Of a stretch of 64,000 nt of DNA, positions 34,212-43,335 are shown piece after piece (the first letter of the stretch is position 1; every line of letters begins with the position of its first letter). The stretch lies in assembly GCA_964453855.1 (NCBI GenBank), contig CAYVRN010000001.1, positions 1 through 64,000 on the forward strand, written 5' to 3'. The DNA is from JASMHC01 sp964453855. Lineage in GTDB: Bacteria > Pseudomonadota > Alphaproteobacteria > Rhodobacterales > Rhodobacteraceae. The position numbers and the translations under genes are program-made. The notes beneath the pieces are model-generated. The model did not search any database and was not told the origin of the DNA. It saw nothing but the letters and a program-made list of their open reading frames with translations.

Positions 34212-35624
34212 ATGAACAGATATCCGCGCAATATGATCGGCTACGGCCCAAACGCACCTGATGCCAAATGGCCGAACGGGGCGAAGATCGCTGTGCAGCT
34301 TGTGCTGAACTATGAAGAGGGCGGCGAGAACTGCGTACTTCACGGTGATGCCGCATCCGAGGCGTTCTTGTCCGATATCGCGGGGGCCGCCCAGTGGCAG
34401 GGCCAACGCCATTGGAACATGGAATCAATCTATGAATACGGTGCCCGCGCCGGGTTCTGGCGGTTGCATCGCTTGTTCACCGGCATGGATATTCCGGTGA
34501 CGATCTACGGAGTGGCCACCGCTTTGGCGCGCTCACCCGAGCAGGTCGAGGCGATGAAATCCGCCGGTTGGGAAATCGCCAGCCACGGATTGAAGTGGGT
34601 CGAGCACAAAGACATGCCCGAAGACGAAGAACGCGCAGCCATCGCCGAGGCGATCCGTCTGCACACCGAAGTGGTGGGCGAGCCTCCGCGCGGGTGGTAC
34701 ACGGGGCGGTGCAGTGAGAATACTGTCAGGTTGGTCTCGGAAACCGGCCAGTTCGCCTATGTTAGTGACACATATGACGACGATCTGCCCTATTGGCTTG
34801 AGGTCGGCGACCGTGATCAGTTGATCATTCCGTACACGCTGGAAGCCAACGACATGCGGTTTGCCACAGCCCCCGGCTACATCGAGGGTGAGCAATTCTA
34901 CCAATACCTGCGTGACGCGTTTGACGTACTTTATGCCGAAGGGTCTGAAGGTGCGCCCAAGATGATGTCGATCGGGTTGCACTGTCGCTTGATCGGGCGT
35001 CCTGGTAAGATCGCGGGCCTGAAACGTTTCCTTGAATATGCGCAGGGTCATGCCGACGTTTGGTTCCCGCGTCGCGTGGACATTGCTGAACACTGGGCGA
35101 AAACCCATCCGCATCAGCGGCAGGTTCGCCCGTCGCAGATTGCCAAAGATGCCTTTGTTAGTGCCTTTGGCGGTGTGTTTGAGCATTCGCCGTGGATCGC
35201 TGAACGCGCCCACGATCTGGAATTGGGGCCGGCGCATGATACGGCGGCGGGGTTGCATAACGCTTTGGCGCGGATGTTCCGTAGCGCGTCTTATGATGAA
35301 CGGCTTGGTGTCCTGACGGCGCACCCCGATTTGGCGGGCAAACTGGCAGCGGCGAAACGGCTAACCGCGGAAAGCACCAGCGAACAGGCCAGCGCCGGAC
35401 TGGATGCGCTGACCGACGAAGAACGCACCAAATTTACCGAGTTGAACACCGCCTATGTCGAGAAACACGGCTTTCCGTTCATCATCGCGGTTCGAGACCA
35501 TGACAAGTCTGGCATTCTGGCCGCGTTCGAGCGTCGGATTGGCAACGACACAGACACCGAATTCAACGAAGCCTGCCGTCAGGTAGAGCGCATCGCGCGC
35601 CTGCGGCTTGAGGACATGCTATGA
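34212..35624 (+). CDS. puuE-uraD: Allantoinase PuuE fused to OHCU decarboxylase UraD
   Basis: A 470-residue two-domain enzyme. Residues 1-295 are a polysaccharide-deacetylase-like allantoinase (MNRYPRNMIGYGPNAPDAKW, ESIYEYGARAGFWRLHRLF, EIASHGLKWVEH, GWYTGRCSENTVRLVSETG). Residues 300-470 are a UraD domain (AFGGVFEHSPWIAERAHDL, LTAHPDLAGKLAAAKRLTAE, FPFIIAVRDHDKSGILAAFE). The enzyme should decarboxylate OHCU to S-allantoin and hydrolyse allantoin to allantoate. Its ATGA overlap with the next gene marks an operon. Confidence 0.94.
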   Translation: MNRYPRNMIGYGPNAPDAKWPNGAKIAVQLVLNYEEGGENCVLHGDAASEAFLSDIAGAAQWQGQRHWNMESIYEYGARAGFWRLHRLFTGMDIPVTIYGVATALARSPEQVEAMKSAGWEIASHGLKWVEHKDMPEDEERAAIAEAIRLHTEVVGEPPRGWYTGRCSENTVRLVSETGQFAYVSDTYDDDLPYWLEVGDRDQLIIPYTLEANDMRFATAPGYIEGEQFYQYLRDAFDVLYAEGSEGAPKMMSIGLHCRLIGRPGKIAGLKRFLEYAQGHADVWFPRRVDIAEHWAKTHPHQRQVRPSQIAKDAFVSAFGGVFEHSPWIAERAHDLELGPAHDTAAGLHNALARMFRSASYDERLGVLTAHPDLAGKLAAAKRLTAESTSEQASAGLDALTDEERTKFTELNTAYVEKHGFPFIIAVRDHDKSGILAAFERRIGNDTDTEFNEACRQVERIARLRLEDML

Positions 35625-36442
35625 GCTACGCTTTTCCCCCCGGCGGACTGCCCGGGCAGGATGGAAACCCCGAAGGCACCGCCGTTTTTACCGAATCCTA
35701 TGCCGTGATCCCCGCCTGCACGATGCGCGATATCGTGACCAGCCTTCTTCCGGGGTGGCAGGCCACACGGGCGTGGATCATCGCGCGCCCGATGTCGGGC
35801 TTTGCCGAGACCTTTGCGCAATACGCGGTCGAGGTTCAGCCGGGTGGCGGTAGTGACACCCCCGAACCCGACCCGCAAGCGCAGGCCAGCCTGTTTGTGG
35901 CCAGCGGGGAAATGCGCCTTACCATCGACGGCAAACGCCACACCCTGACCGAAGGGGGCTTTGCCTATATTCCTGCGGGAAGCGACTGGACAGTGACTAA
36001 CATGGGTAATGAACTGCTCAAGTTCCACTGGGTTCGCAAACGCTATGAACCCGCGCCGGGTCTGGACGCACCCGAGGCATTCGTGACCTCTGACAAAGAC
36101 GTCGCCCCCAACCCGATGCCCGACTGCGACGAGGTTTGGGCGACGACCCGCTTTATGGATCCCACCGACCTCCGCCATGACCACCACATGACGATTGTGA
36201 CCCTGAAGCCGGGTGGGCGTATTCCGTTTGCAGAAACCCACGTTATGGAACACGGGCTGTATGTGCTTCAGGGTACCGGTGATTATCTGCTGAACAAAGA
36301 TTGGGTTCCTGTTGGATCGGGTGATTTCATGTGGCTTCGGGCGTTTTGCCCTCAGGCTTGCATTGCGACCGGAGACGAACCGTTCCGCTATCTGCTTTAC
36401 AAAGATGTGAACCGGCATCCGAAACTGGGGATCGGTCTTTGA
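35621..36442 (+). CDS. allE: (S)-ureidoglycine aminohydrolase (bicupin)
   Basis: Removes ammonia from S-ureidoglycine to give S-ureidoglycolate. The 273 residues form two cupin halves. The C-terminal half keeps the manganese-site pattern (ETHVMEHGLYVLQGTGDYLL and FCPQACIATG). The opening MSYAFPPGGLPGQDGN resembles UGHY-type proteins. It sits between the PuuE-UraD fusion and allA with overlapping start and stop codons on both sides, as expected for consecutive pathway steps. Confidence 0.9.
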   Translation: MSYAFPPGGLPGQDGNPEGTAVFTESYAVIPACTMRDIVTSLLPGWQATRAWIIARPMSGFAETFAQYAVEVQPGGGSDTPEPDPQAQASLFVASGEMRLTIDGKRHTLTEGGFAYIPAGSDWTVTNMGNELLKFHWVRKRYEPAPGLDAPEAFVTSDKDVAPNPMPDCDEVWATTRFMDPTDLRHDHHMTIVTLKPGGRIPFAETHVMEHGLYVLQGTGDYLLNKDWVPVGSGDFMWLRAFCPQACIATGDEPFRYLLYKDVNRHPKLGIGL

Positions 36443-36933
36443 CGGACCCGATCAGCATAACGGCCCAGCCGCTGACCGCCGAAGCCTTCGCGCCTTTTGG
36501 CGATGTGCTTGACGTGTCTGGTGAGCCGGACAAAATAATCAACCAAGGCTTTTGCGGACGCTATCATGACCGCGCCCAACTGGATTTCGGTCCCGAAGGC
36601 CGCGCGGGTATCAGCTTATTCAAAGCCCAACCGCGATCCTTGCCCTATGTGCTGGACCTGATGGAGCGTCACCCCGAGGGCTCTCAGGCGTTCCTGCCCA
36701 TGAGCATGGACCCGTTTCTGATCATCGTTGCCGGGGATGATGGCGGCAAACCCGGGGTGCCGCAGGCTTTTGTCTCGGCCCCCGGTCAAGGCATCAACTT
36801 TCACAGAAACGTGTGGCACGGGGTTCTGACCCCCCTACACGAACCCGGACTGTTTGCTGTTGTGGACAGAATTGGAAACACGTCAAACTTAGAAGAAGTT
36901 TGGATTAAACCACAATATGTGGTACACATTTAG
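36439..36933 (+). CDS. allA: Ureidoglycolate lyase
   Basis: Splits ureidoglycolate into glyoxylate and urea. The 164 residues contain LTAEAFAPFGDVLDV, YVLDLMERHPEGSQAFLPMS, DPFLIIVAGDDG and the metal-site stretch INFHRNVWHGVLTPLHEPGL. The start is TTG 36439, overlapping the previous stop as TTGA; no ATG is available near the family start. An ATG at 36331 lies inside the previous gene and would add unrelated sequence. Urea released here would need urease, not present in the window. Confidence 0.92.
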   Translation: MTDPISITAQPLTAEAFAPFGDVLDVSGEPDKIINQGFCGRYHDRAQLDFGPEGRAGISLFKAQPRSLPYVLDLMERHPEGSQAFLPMSMDPFLIIVAGDDGGKPGVPQAFVSAPGQGINFHRNVWHGVLTPLHEPGLFAVVDRIGNTSNLEEVWIKPQYVVHI

Positions 36934-36986
36934 GCAGCCTGCACAAAGAACGGGCACCTGAACAACTCAACAAAGGGAGTTAGGGA

Positions 36987-38399
36987 ATGACTGACAGTTC
37001 ACTTGGAAGCGCGGAACAACTGCGCGACCCAAATTACACACCACCACTTAGCAAGGCGATCCCGCTGGGTATCCAGCACGTGCTTGCCATGTTCGTATCC
37101 AACGTCACTCCGGCGTTTCTGGTCTGCCTTGCGGCGGGCGCAGGGTCGGAGATGACCTATATGATTCAGATGTCGATCCTGTTCGCAGGTGTGGCCACTC
37201 TGATCCAAACGGTCGGCATCGGCCCGGTTGGCGCCCGTCTACCGATCGTGCAGGGGACAAGCTTTGCATTCGTACCGATCATGATCCCCGCCGTTGCTGG
37301 TCTTGGTTCCGCTGGACTTGGCGGTTTGCTGACCGGCGTCGTGCTAGGTGGTATCTTCCACTTCCTTTTGGGCTTCATCGTTGGTCGCATCCGCTTTGCA
37401 CTGCCACCGTTGGTTACAGGTCTTATCGTTTTGATGATCGGTCTGGCGCTGGTCAAAGTGGGCATCCAGTACTCGGCGGGCGGCGTATTCAGCTATGACC
37501 GCGCAAACATGCTCTCGGATGCAGCCCGTCTTGGTCTTGCGCCCGAAGTTCAGGACGCCCTGAAAGCTTGGGGTGCCGGTCCTGCTGGCGGCTTTGGTAC
37601 CATGGCGAAATGGGGTCCTGCCCTTGTGGTTGTGGTCGTGACCCTGCTGATCAAGTTCTTCACCAAGGGCTTCATGTCGGTTGCAGCTGTCTTCATCGGC
37701 ATCGTTGCCGGTTACATCGTTGCCCTGATTATGGGGCAGGTCAGCTTTGAAAATGTGGGCAACGCGGCTTTGATTCAGGTGCCGATGCCATTCAAGTACG
37801 GATGGGACATCAACTGGGCAATCGTGATCGGGATGTGTTTCATGGCCATCGTTTCGGCGATTGAAACTGTTGGCGACACCAACGGGATCACCAAAGGCGG
37901 CGCAGGTCGTGAAGCAACTGATGAAGAGGTAAAAGGTGCGACCTTTGCTGACGGTTTGGGAACTGCTATTGCCGGTGTATTCGGCGGTCTGCCAAACACC
38001 TCGTTCAGCCAGAACGTTGGTCTGGTTGCGATGACCGGCGTCATGAGCCGTGGCGTTGTGACAATCGGTGCGCTGTTCCTGATCCTTTGTGGACTGAGCC
38101 CATGGATTGCATCCATCATCCGCACTATGCCCGAGCACGTTCTGGGTGGCGGTGTGATCGTGATGTTCGGCATGGTTGCCGCTTCAGGCGTCAACATGCT
38201 GTCCGAGGTGAACTGGAACCGTCGCAACATGGTGATCTTCGCCACGTCTCTGTCGGTTGGTCTGGGTCTGCAAATGGTGCCCGAGGCGCTGCAGCATATG
38301 GGCCGCACGATGCAGGTTCTGTTGTCGTCGGGTCTGTTGCCGTCGGCAGCTTTGGCGATCACCCTGAACCTGATCCTTCCGGAAGATCTGGGCGATTGA
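36987..38399 (+). CDS. NCS2 (nucleobase:cation symporter-2) permease, likely xanthine/uric acid
   Basis: A 470-residue inner-membrane symporter with about 14 hydrophobic segments. Family marks include AIPLGIQHVLAMFVSNVTPA, LPIVQGTSFAFVPIM, the substrate-site motif SAIETVGDTNGITKG (about residue 290) and FGGLPNTSFSQNVGLVAMTG. The ureide genes 53 bp upstream suggest xanthine or urate as substrate, although uracil cannot be excluded. The ribosome site is aagggag. A very strong terminator closes the cluster. Confidence 0.92.
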   Translation: MTDSSLGSAEQLRDPNYTPPLSKAIPLGIQHVLAMFVSNVTPAFLVCLAAGAGSEMTYMIQMSILFAGVATLIQTVGIGPVGARLPIVQGTSFAFVPIMIPAVAGLGSAGLGGLLTGVVLGGIFHFLLGFIVGRIRFALPPLVTGLIVLMIGLALVKVGIQYSAGGVFSYDRANMLSDAARLGLAPEVQDALKAWGAGPAGGFGTMAKWGPALVVVVVTLLIKFFTKGFMSVAAVFIGIVAGYIVALIMGQVSFENVGNAALIQVPMPFKYGWDINWAIVIGMCFMAIVSAIETVGDTNGITKGGAGREATDEEVKGATFADGLGTAIAGVFGGLPNTSFSQNVGLVAMTGVMSRGVVTIGALFLILCGLSPWIASIIRTMPEHVLGGGVIVMFGMVAASGVNMLSEVNWNRRNMVIFATSLSVGLGLQMVPEALQHMGRTMQVLLSSGLLPSAALAITLNLILPEDLGD

Positions 38400-38427
38400 T
38401 CTGAGACACACTCACTGAAACAACTTG

Positions 38428-38454
38428 CCCCGCGGTTCAACCGCGGGGTTTTTT
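38428..38454 (+). terminator. Rho-independent terminator after the NCS2 permease
   Basis: CCCCGCGGTT (38428-38437), loop CA, ACCGCGGGG, then TTTTTT. A 9-10 bp GC stem and T run make it unambiguous. Confidence 0.93.
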
Positions 38455-38458
38455 GTTG

Positions 38459-39094
38459 TTAGGGAAGCATTTTGAAAAACCGAACCTTGGTGCGTTTGAA
38501 CCAGCCTTCGGTTTCCTCCCAGGTTTCTTCGACCTCGTCGATCACCGGATCGATGCGCTTTTTGCGGAACCTGATCCAACGCACGCGGAGCGCCCAGAAA
38601 CCCGCGATTAGCAGTGTCAGAATTATGATGTTGCGCCACGGGATGATCCGAACGTCGGGTCCATCGACGGGCCAGAGTTTGACCGCATTGGGGAAGATCG
38701 ACAGGAACTCGTTCCGCCAGCCGTAATGGCGGATGACCACCCATTGCTCGGTTTCGGCGCTTTTCTTCGAGATCAGGTCCGAAGCTTCGGCCTGCAGATT
38801 CGAGGTGTCGAACTTGAGGTAGGGTGGCCAACCCCAGCCGGTGTCTTCGTTGCGATAGATCATCGGCTTGCCGTTGTCGCGGAAGGTTTGGATGAAAAAG
38901 ACATCGCGGGTTTCCATTCCCGTTGCCTCGCCGGTGTAGCCTTCGGCCCAGAACATCGAATTGATGCCGTAGTCGACCCGTTGGTTATAGGTATCGGTGA
39001 TCCGCGCCACATCGTGCTGCGGAAGCGTGTAGTGCAGAAAGCCAGCAATAAAGACGTAAAAAAGAATGCGAAGCGTCCAGCGGACATAAGCCAT
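38459..39094 (-). CDS. DUF1523-family protein, membrane-anchored
   Basis: A 211-residue protein that begins with one membrane segment (MAYVRWTLRILFYVFIAGFL) and then HYTLPQHDVARITDTYNQRV, as in DUF1523 proteins of Rhodobacterales. A second hydrophobic stretch (IIPWRNIIILTLLIAGFWAL) precedes a charged C-terminal tail. The central part (FIQTFRDNGKPMIYRNEDTG, GWGWPPYLKFDTSNLQAEA) is probably periplasmic. No function is known. It is convergent with the permease and faces away from the SDR gene. Confidence 0.82.
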   Translation of the reverse strand: MAYVRWTLRILFYVFIAGFLHYTLPQHDVARITDTYNQRVDYGINSMFWAEGYTGEATGMETRDVFFIQTFRDNGKPMIYRNEDTGWGWPPYLKFDTSNLQAEASDLISKKSAETEQWVVIRHYGWRNEFLSIFPNAVKLWPVDGPDVRIIPWRNIIILTLLIAGFWALRVRWIRFRKKRIDPVIDEVEETWEETEGWFKRTKVRFFKMLP

Positions 39095-39130
39095 TTTTCA
39101 AAACCCGGATTGATTCCCTCTGGTCTTATA

Positions 39131-39190
39131 TAAGGGGGGCTGTCTGCCCCCCTTAAACCCCCCGAGGGTATTTTTAGACAAAAGAAAGGG
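39131..39190. repeat. Intergenic hairpin-plus-tail repeat, copy C
   Basis: Perfect 10-bp stem TAAGGGGGGC/GCCCCCCTTA (39131-39155), then ACCCCCCGAGGGTATTTTT and AGACAAAAGAAAGG. The tail is nearest to copy A at 14586. It lies in the divergent spacer between DUF1523 and the SDR gene. Confidence 0.75.
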
Positions 39191-39250
39191 GTTTTTGTTG
39201 TCTGAAACGGGAATCTCGGGTCAACTTGGTGAAAATCACGGAGGTTTCGG

Positions 39251-39991
39251 ATGCGTTTGAGCGGAAAAGTGGCGCTGGTCACAGGTGGCGGTTCGGGATT
39301 CGGGGCAGGCATATGCAGGGCATTCGCGCGCGAAGGGGCGCGGGTGATTGTTGCAGATATCAATCATGAAGCAGCAAAAGAGGTGGCGTCGGAGATTGAT
39401 GGTACCGCTTTACGCGTAGATGTAGCGGACGGAGCCTCGGTGAGTCAGATGGCGGGGGCAGTGTTTGCCGGGTTCGGGCGGCTGGACATTTTGGTGAACA
39501 ATGCAGGGATCACGCATTTGCCGCAGCCTTTGGAAGAGGTGGCGGAAGACGCATTTGATCGCGTTTTGGCGGTGAACGCAAAATCGGTTTATTTGACCGC
39601 ACGCGCTTTTGTGCCTGCGATGAAAGAGCAGCGAAGCGGGGTGATTTTGAACATTGCCTCGACTGCGGGGTTGTCGCCTCGGGCGGGGTTGAACTGGTAC
39701 AATGCTTCCAAAGGCTGGATGATCACCGCAACGAAAACGATGGCGGTGGAGTTGGCGCCAAGCGGTATTCGTGTGAACGCACTGTGCCCCGTGGCGGGGG
39801 AGACACCCCTTTTGGCCAGTTTCATGGGCGGCGATACGCCCGAAAACCGCGAGCGGTTTTTGAAAACGATCCCGTTGGGGCGGTTTTCCACGCCCGAGGA
39901 TATGGGCAACGCAGCGCTTTATCTGTGCTCGAACGAGGCCAGCATGGTAACGGGCGTGGCGATGGAAGTTGACGGCGGGCGGTGTATCTGA
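39251..39991 (+). CDS. Short-chain dehydrogenase/reductase (SDR)
   Basis: A classical SDR of 246 residues with the nucleotide-binding TGGGSGFGAGICRAF (residues 12-26), the Asp at VIVADI suggesting NAD preference, NNAG (residues 85-88), catalytic Ser in NIASTAGLSP and the YxxxK motif YNASKGWM. The C-terminus (NEASMVTGVAMEVDGGRCI) is typical of FabG-like and sugar or alcohol dehydrogenases. The substrate is unknown. The stop overlaps the next start (TGATG), so the two genes are coupled. Confidence 0.92.
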   Translation: MRLSGKVALVTGGGSGFGAGICRAFAREGARVIVADINHEAAKEVASEIDGTALRVDVADGASVSQMAGAVFAGFGRLDILVNNAGITHLPQPLEEVAEDAFDRVLAVNAKSVYLTARAFVPAMKEQRSGVILNIASTAGLSPRAGLNWYNASKGWMITATKTMAVELAPSGIRVNALCPVAGETPLLASFMGGDTPENRERFLKTIPLGRFSTPEDMGNAALYLCSNEASMVTGVAMEVDGGRCI

Positions 39992-40977
39992 TGCAGGCGG
40001 GCGCGCGCAATCTGATCACCGATGTGGCCGGACTGAAGGTTGGAAATGCTCAGGATCAGAGACTGAAAAGCGGGTCGACGGTATTGGTGGGCGATGCGCC
40101 CTATATTGCTGGCGTGCACGTTATGGGCGGTGCACCGGGCACGCGCGAGACGGACCTGTTGGGGCTCGACAAGCTGGTCGAGCAGGTGGATGCTTTGGTG
40201 TTGTCCGGTGGGTCCGCCTTTGGATTGGATGCGTGTTCGGGCGTGGCGGACGGGCTGCGCGCGCAAGGGCGTGGCTTTGACGTGGGTGGACACAAGGTGC
40301 CGATTGTCCCGGGGGCGATCCTGTTTGATCTGATGAACGGCGGAGATAAGGTATGGGCGCGGAACCCCTATTATGAAATGGGGTCCGCGGCGGTTCGGGA
40401 TGCACACGAGGATTTTGCGCTTGGAACAGCCGGTGCCGGATATGGTGCGACCTTAGCCGGATTGATGGGTGGATTAGGGTCTGCTTCCTGCGTGTTAGAG
40501 ACTGGCGAGACCGTCGGCGCCTTGGTCGCGGTGAATGCGCTTGGGTCTGCGACCGTGGGGGACAGCAAGCATTTTTGGGCAGCCCCCTTCGAGATTGGCG
40601 ACGAGTTTGGTGGGCTTGGAGTGGCGCACGACTATCCGGTGGACATTCGAACCAAAACGGCAGCTTCGCTAGAGGCTACGACAATAGCGATTGTAGCGAC
40701 AAATGCGTCTCTAACAAAGGGACAATGCACCCGAATGGCCACAGCAGCCCATGACGGTATGGCGCGGGCCTTGGTGCCGTCGCATACACCGATGGATGGT
40801 GATCTGGTTTTTGGTGTTTCGACGGGTGAAGGACCTGCGCTTGATGATCCGTCACGCTTACTGCGTATTGGTCATGCGGCAGCAACCTGTCTGGCGCGGG
40901 CGATTGCGCGCGGGGTGTATGAGGCGCGGGCGATTGAGGGTAATCCGCTGCCGACTTGGAAAGAGAGATTTGACTAG
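39991..40977 (+). CDS. P1-family (DmpA-like) peptidase
   Basis: About 328 residues, related to the Ntn-fold beta-aminopeptidase/DmpA family, which mature by self-cleavage. Family marks include RNLITDVAGLKVGNAQDQRL, VEQVDALVLSGGSAFGLDAC, IVPGAILFDLMNGGDKVWAR and GTAGAGYGATLAGLMGG. Near residues 230-245, ATTIAIVATNASLTKGQCTR is the conserved segment around the expected nucleophile; I cannot fix the exact residue. The substrate is probably a peptide or amide. It follows the SDR gene with a 1-base overlap, and its stop shares CTAG with the convergent hydrolase gene. Confidence 0.87.
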   Translation: MQAGARNLITDVAGLKVGNAQDQRLKSGSTVLVGDAPYIAGVHVMGGAPGTRETDLLGLDKLVEQVDALVLSGGSAFGLDACSGVADGLRAQGRGFDVGGHKVPIVPGAILFDLMNGGDKVWARNPYYEMGSAAVRDAHEDFALGTAGAGYGATLAGLMGGLGSASCVLETGETVGALVAVNALGSATVGDSKHFWAAPFEIGDEFGGLGVAHDYPVDIRTKTAASLEATTIAIVATNASLTKGQCTRMATAAHDGMARALVPSHTPMDGDLVFGVSTGEGPALDDPSRLLRIGHAAATCLARAIARGVYEARAIEGNPLPTWKERFD

Positions 40978-41792
40978 AGACCCAAAAGGTCTTTGATCAG
41001 CGGGGCGTCAGCATCTTTCAGACCGTCGATCACATCAAAGTGGTGGCGCGCTTCGGCAATATACAAACCGCATTCCCATGCTTTGGACATTTCTTTTGCC
41101 TGTTCGATGAATACCGGCCGTTCAATCCCGCCGACCCAGACTGTAATCGGAATATCGAGACTGTTCCGGCTTAAAGTGGGGCTTTCTGCAATTGCTTTGG
41201 CTTCATCCAGTTTGAAGCTATCGTTCATCGAGGTTTCCATGATCGGGCGCAGATCGGCGACCGGGGAAATGGGCACTGCTCGGGCGATGCGGGCCTCGAG
41301 TTCGGGTGCAAAGCGCCCTTTTTCCAGCATGCGAGCGGTTAGGTGTCCACCGGCGGAATGGCCGGTAATGGCGATGGGTAAATCTGGATATTCGCTCACA
41401 ATAGTCTCGATCGCGCGTGTGATTTGGGCGGTGATGTCGGGAATCCCTACGGCTGGGCACAGGTCATAGGAAGGCATGGCAACAGCCCAACCGTTTTCGA
41501 CCCCGCCCTGCGCAAAATGCGACCAGAAAGATTTATCAAAGCGCAGCCAATACCCCCCGTGGATAAAGATCATCAGGCCTTTGGGGGTGCCGTCTGGTAG
41601 AAACAGGTCATAGCGTTGGCGGTCAGATGGGCCGTAGGTGCAATCTAGCCGTGTCCGTCCGGATGCGCCGAGGTGCTCTCGAAAAGCGACGGCTTCTTGC
41701 GTCCATTTGTCGATATATGCGTCGGCGTCAGGAATGTAGGCGGCATTGGCCCATGCGTCATCGGCTTCTTCACGTGATGTATAATACGACAT
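40974..41792 (-). CDS. Alpha/beta hydrolase, kynurenine-formamidase-like
   Basis: 272 residues with the alpha/beta hydrolase layout: oxyanion-hole motif GLMIFIHGGYWLRFDKSFWS (HGGYW is typical of arylformamidases), nucleophile elbow ITGHSAGGHLTARML and a final His in ARHHFDVIDGL. The acid is probably the Asp in the late conserved loop. Formylkynurenine is one possible substrate, but other esters or amides fit as well and no kyn genes are nearby. It is divergent from the succinate-semialdehyde dehydrogenase gene. Confidence 0.85.
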   Translation of the reverse strand: MSYYTSREEADDAWANAAYIPDADAYIDKWTQEAVAFREHLGASGRTRLDCTYGPSDRQRYDLFLPDGTPKGLMIFIHGGYWLRFDKSFWSHFAQGGVENGWAVAMPSYDLCPAVGIPDITAQITRAIETIVSEYPDLPIAITGHSAGGHLTARMLEKGRFAPELEARIARAVPISPVADLRPIMETSMNDSFKLDEAKAIAESPTLSRNSLDIPITVWVGGIERPVFIEQAKEMSKAWECGLYIAEARHHFDVIDGLKDADAPLIKDLLGL

Positions 41793-41851
41793 GTCTGGAC
41801 ATTCTCTCTGCTGCGTGGTTTTCCATTTTGATCATATTTTGGGAGGAAATC

Positions 41852-43327
41852 ATGGGCGATACAAGATCAGACCTTCTGGCAATGTTGAAAGATCCGTCAC
41901 TTTTGGCGGAACAAGCGTATTTGGCCGGTGAGTGGGTCGATGGTTATCAGACATTCGAAGTGACCAATCCGGCGCGGGGAGACGTTTTGGCCAATGTGGC
42001 GGACTGTTCTGTCGCGCAGGTGTCGGAAGCGATCGCCAAGGCCGAGGTCGCTCAAAAGGAATGGGCGGCCATGACCGGCAAGGAGCGGGGTGCGATCCTG
42101 CGTCGTTGGTTTGATCTGATGATGGCAAATCAGGATGATCTGGCCGCGATCCTGACCGCCGAGCAAGGTAAGCCACTGGCGGAAGCCAAGGGCGAGATTG
42201 CCTATGGCGCTTCCTTTGTCGAGTTCTTCGCGGAAGAAGCCAAGCGGGTTTACGGCGATGTGATCCCGGGCCATCAGCGTGACAAGCGGATTATGGTGAT
42301 GAAGCAGCCGATCGGAGTTGTCGGCTCGATCACCCCGTGGAACTTCCCCAATGCGATGATTACCCGCAAGGCCGCGCCTGCTTTGGCGTCGGGATGTGCC
42401 TTTGTCGCGCGTCCAGCGTCGGAAACACCGCTCTCGGCAACCGCACTTGGTGTTCTGGCGGATCGGGCGGGTATTCCTAGGGGCGTTCTGTCAATCTTGC
42501 CGTCAAACCTTGCGTCAGAGGTGGGCAAAGAGCTTTGCGAAAACCCTATTGTACGCAAAATCACCTTTACGGGCTCTACCGGAGTGGGCCGGATTCTGCT
42601 GGCGCAGGCAGCACCTCAGGTCAAGAAGTGCAGCATGGAACTGGGCGGTAATGCGCCGTTTATCGTGTTTGACGACGCCGATCTGGATGCGGCGGTTGAG
42701 GGTGCGATCATCTGTAAGTTCCGCAACAATGGTCAGACCTGCGTGTGCGCCAACCGGATTTACGTGCAGGATGGTGTTTATGACGCTTTTGCCGAAAAAC
42801 TTGCGGCCGCCGTTGGCAAGATGAAGGTTGGTGACGGTTTTGACAGCGACACCGCTCTGGGTCCGCTGATCAGCGAGCGTGCGATTGCCAAGGTGCAGTC
42901 GCATATCGCGGATGCGAAAGCCAAAGGCGCGAAGGTAATTCTGGGCGACGGTGAAGCGACCCAAGGACCAGGGTATTTCTTACCGCCGACCATCGTGACC
43001 GAGGCAACCAAGGATATGCTGTTTTCAACCGACGAAACCTTTGGCCCGCTGGCACCGTTGTACCGGTTCAAGGATGAGGACGAGGTCATCGCATTGGCCA
43101 ATGACACGATTTATGGTCTGGCGTCGTATTTCTATGCCAAGGATCTGAGTCGCGTTTACAAAGTGGCCGAGGCGCTTGAGTACGGGATTGTCGGGGTCAA
43201 CACCGGAATCATCTCGACCGAGCTGGGGCCGTTCGGTGGTGTGAAGCAATCGGGACTGGGGCGTGAGGGTAGTCACTATGGCATGGACGAGTTCATGGAG
43301 CTTAAATACGTCTGCATGTCGGTCTAA
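41852..43327 (+). CDS. gabD: NAD(P)-dependent succinate-semialdehyde dehydrogenase
   Basis: Aldehyde dehydrogenase of 491 residues that oxidises succinate semialdehyde to succinate (GABA degradation). It shows VGSITPWNFPNAMITRKAAP, ITFTGSTGVGRILL, the catalytic Glu in MELGGNAPFIVFDDADLDAA and the catalytic Cys in FRNNGQTCVCANR (about residue 295). The late ELGPFGGVKQSGLGREGSHY is characteristic of GabD. ATG 41852 follows gggagg; longer frames upstream would overlap the divergent hydrolase. Repeat copy D follows the stop. No GABA aminotransferase is present nearby. Confidence 0.92.
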   Translation: MGDTRSDLLAMLKDPSLLAEQAYLAGEWVDGYQTFEVTNPARGDVLANVADCSVAQVSEAIAKAEVAQKEWAAMTGKERGAILRRWFDLMMANQDDLAAILTAEQGKPLAEAKGEIAYGASFVEFFAEEAKRVYGDVIPGHQRDKRIMVMKQPIGVVGSITPWNFPNAMITRKAAPALASGCAFVARPASETPLSATALGVLADRAGIPRGVLSILPSNLASEVGKELCENPIVRKITFTGSTGVGRILLAQAAPQVKKCSMELGGNAPFIVFDDADLDAAVEGAIICKFRNNGQTCVCANRIYVQDGVYDAFAEKLAAAVGKMKVGDGFDSDTALGPLISERAIAKVQSHIADAKAKGAKVILGDGEATQGPGYFLPPTIVTEATKDMLFSTDETFGPLAPLYRFKDEDEVIALANDTIYGLASYFYAKDLSRVYKVAEALEYGIVGVNTGIISTELGPFGGVKQSGLGREGSHYGMDEFMELKYVCMSV

Positions 43328-43335
43328 AAGGATTT

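Noticed and set aside
35579..36418. Minus-strand ORF (279 codons) opposite the allE-type gene
   Set aside because: Shadow of a gene with overlapping starts and stops in a pathway operon on the plus strand.
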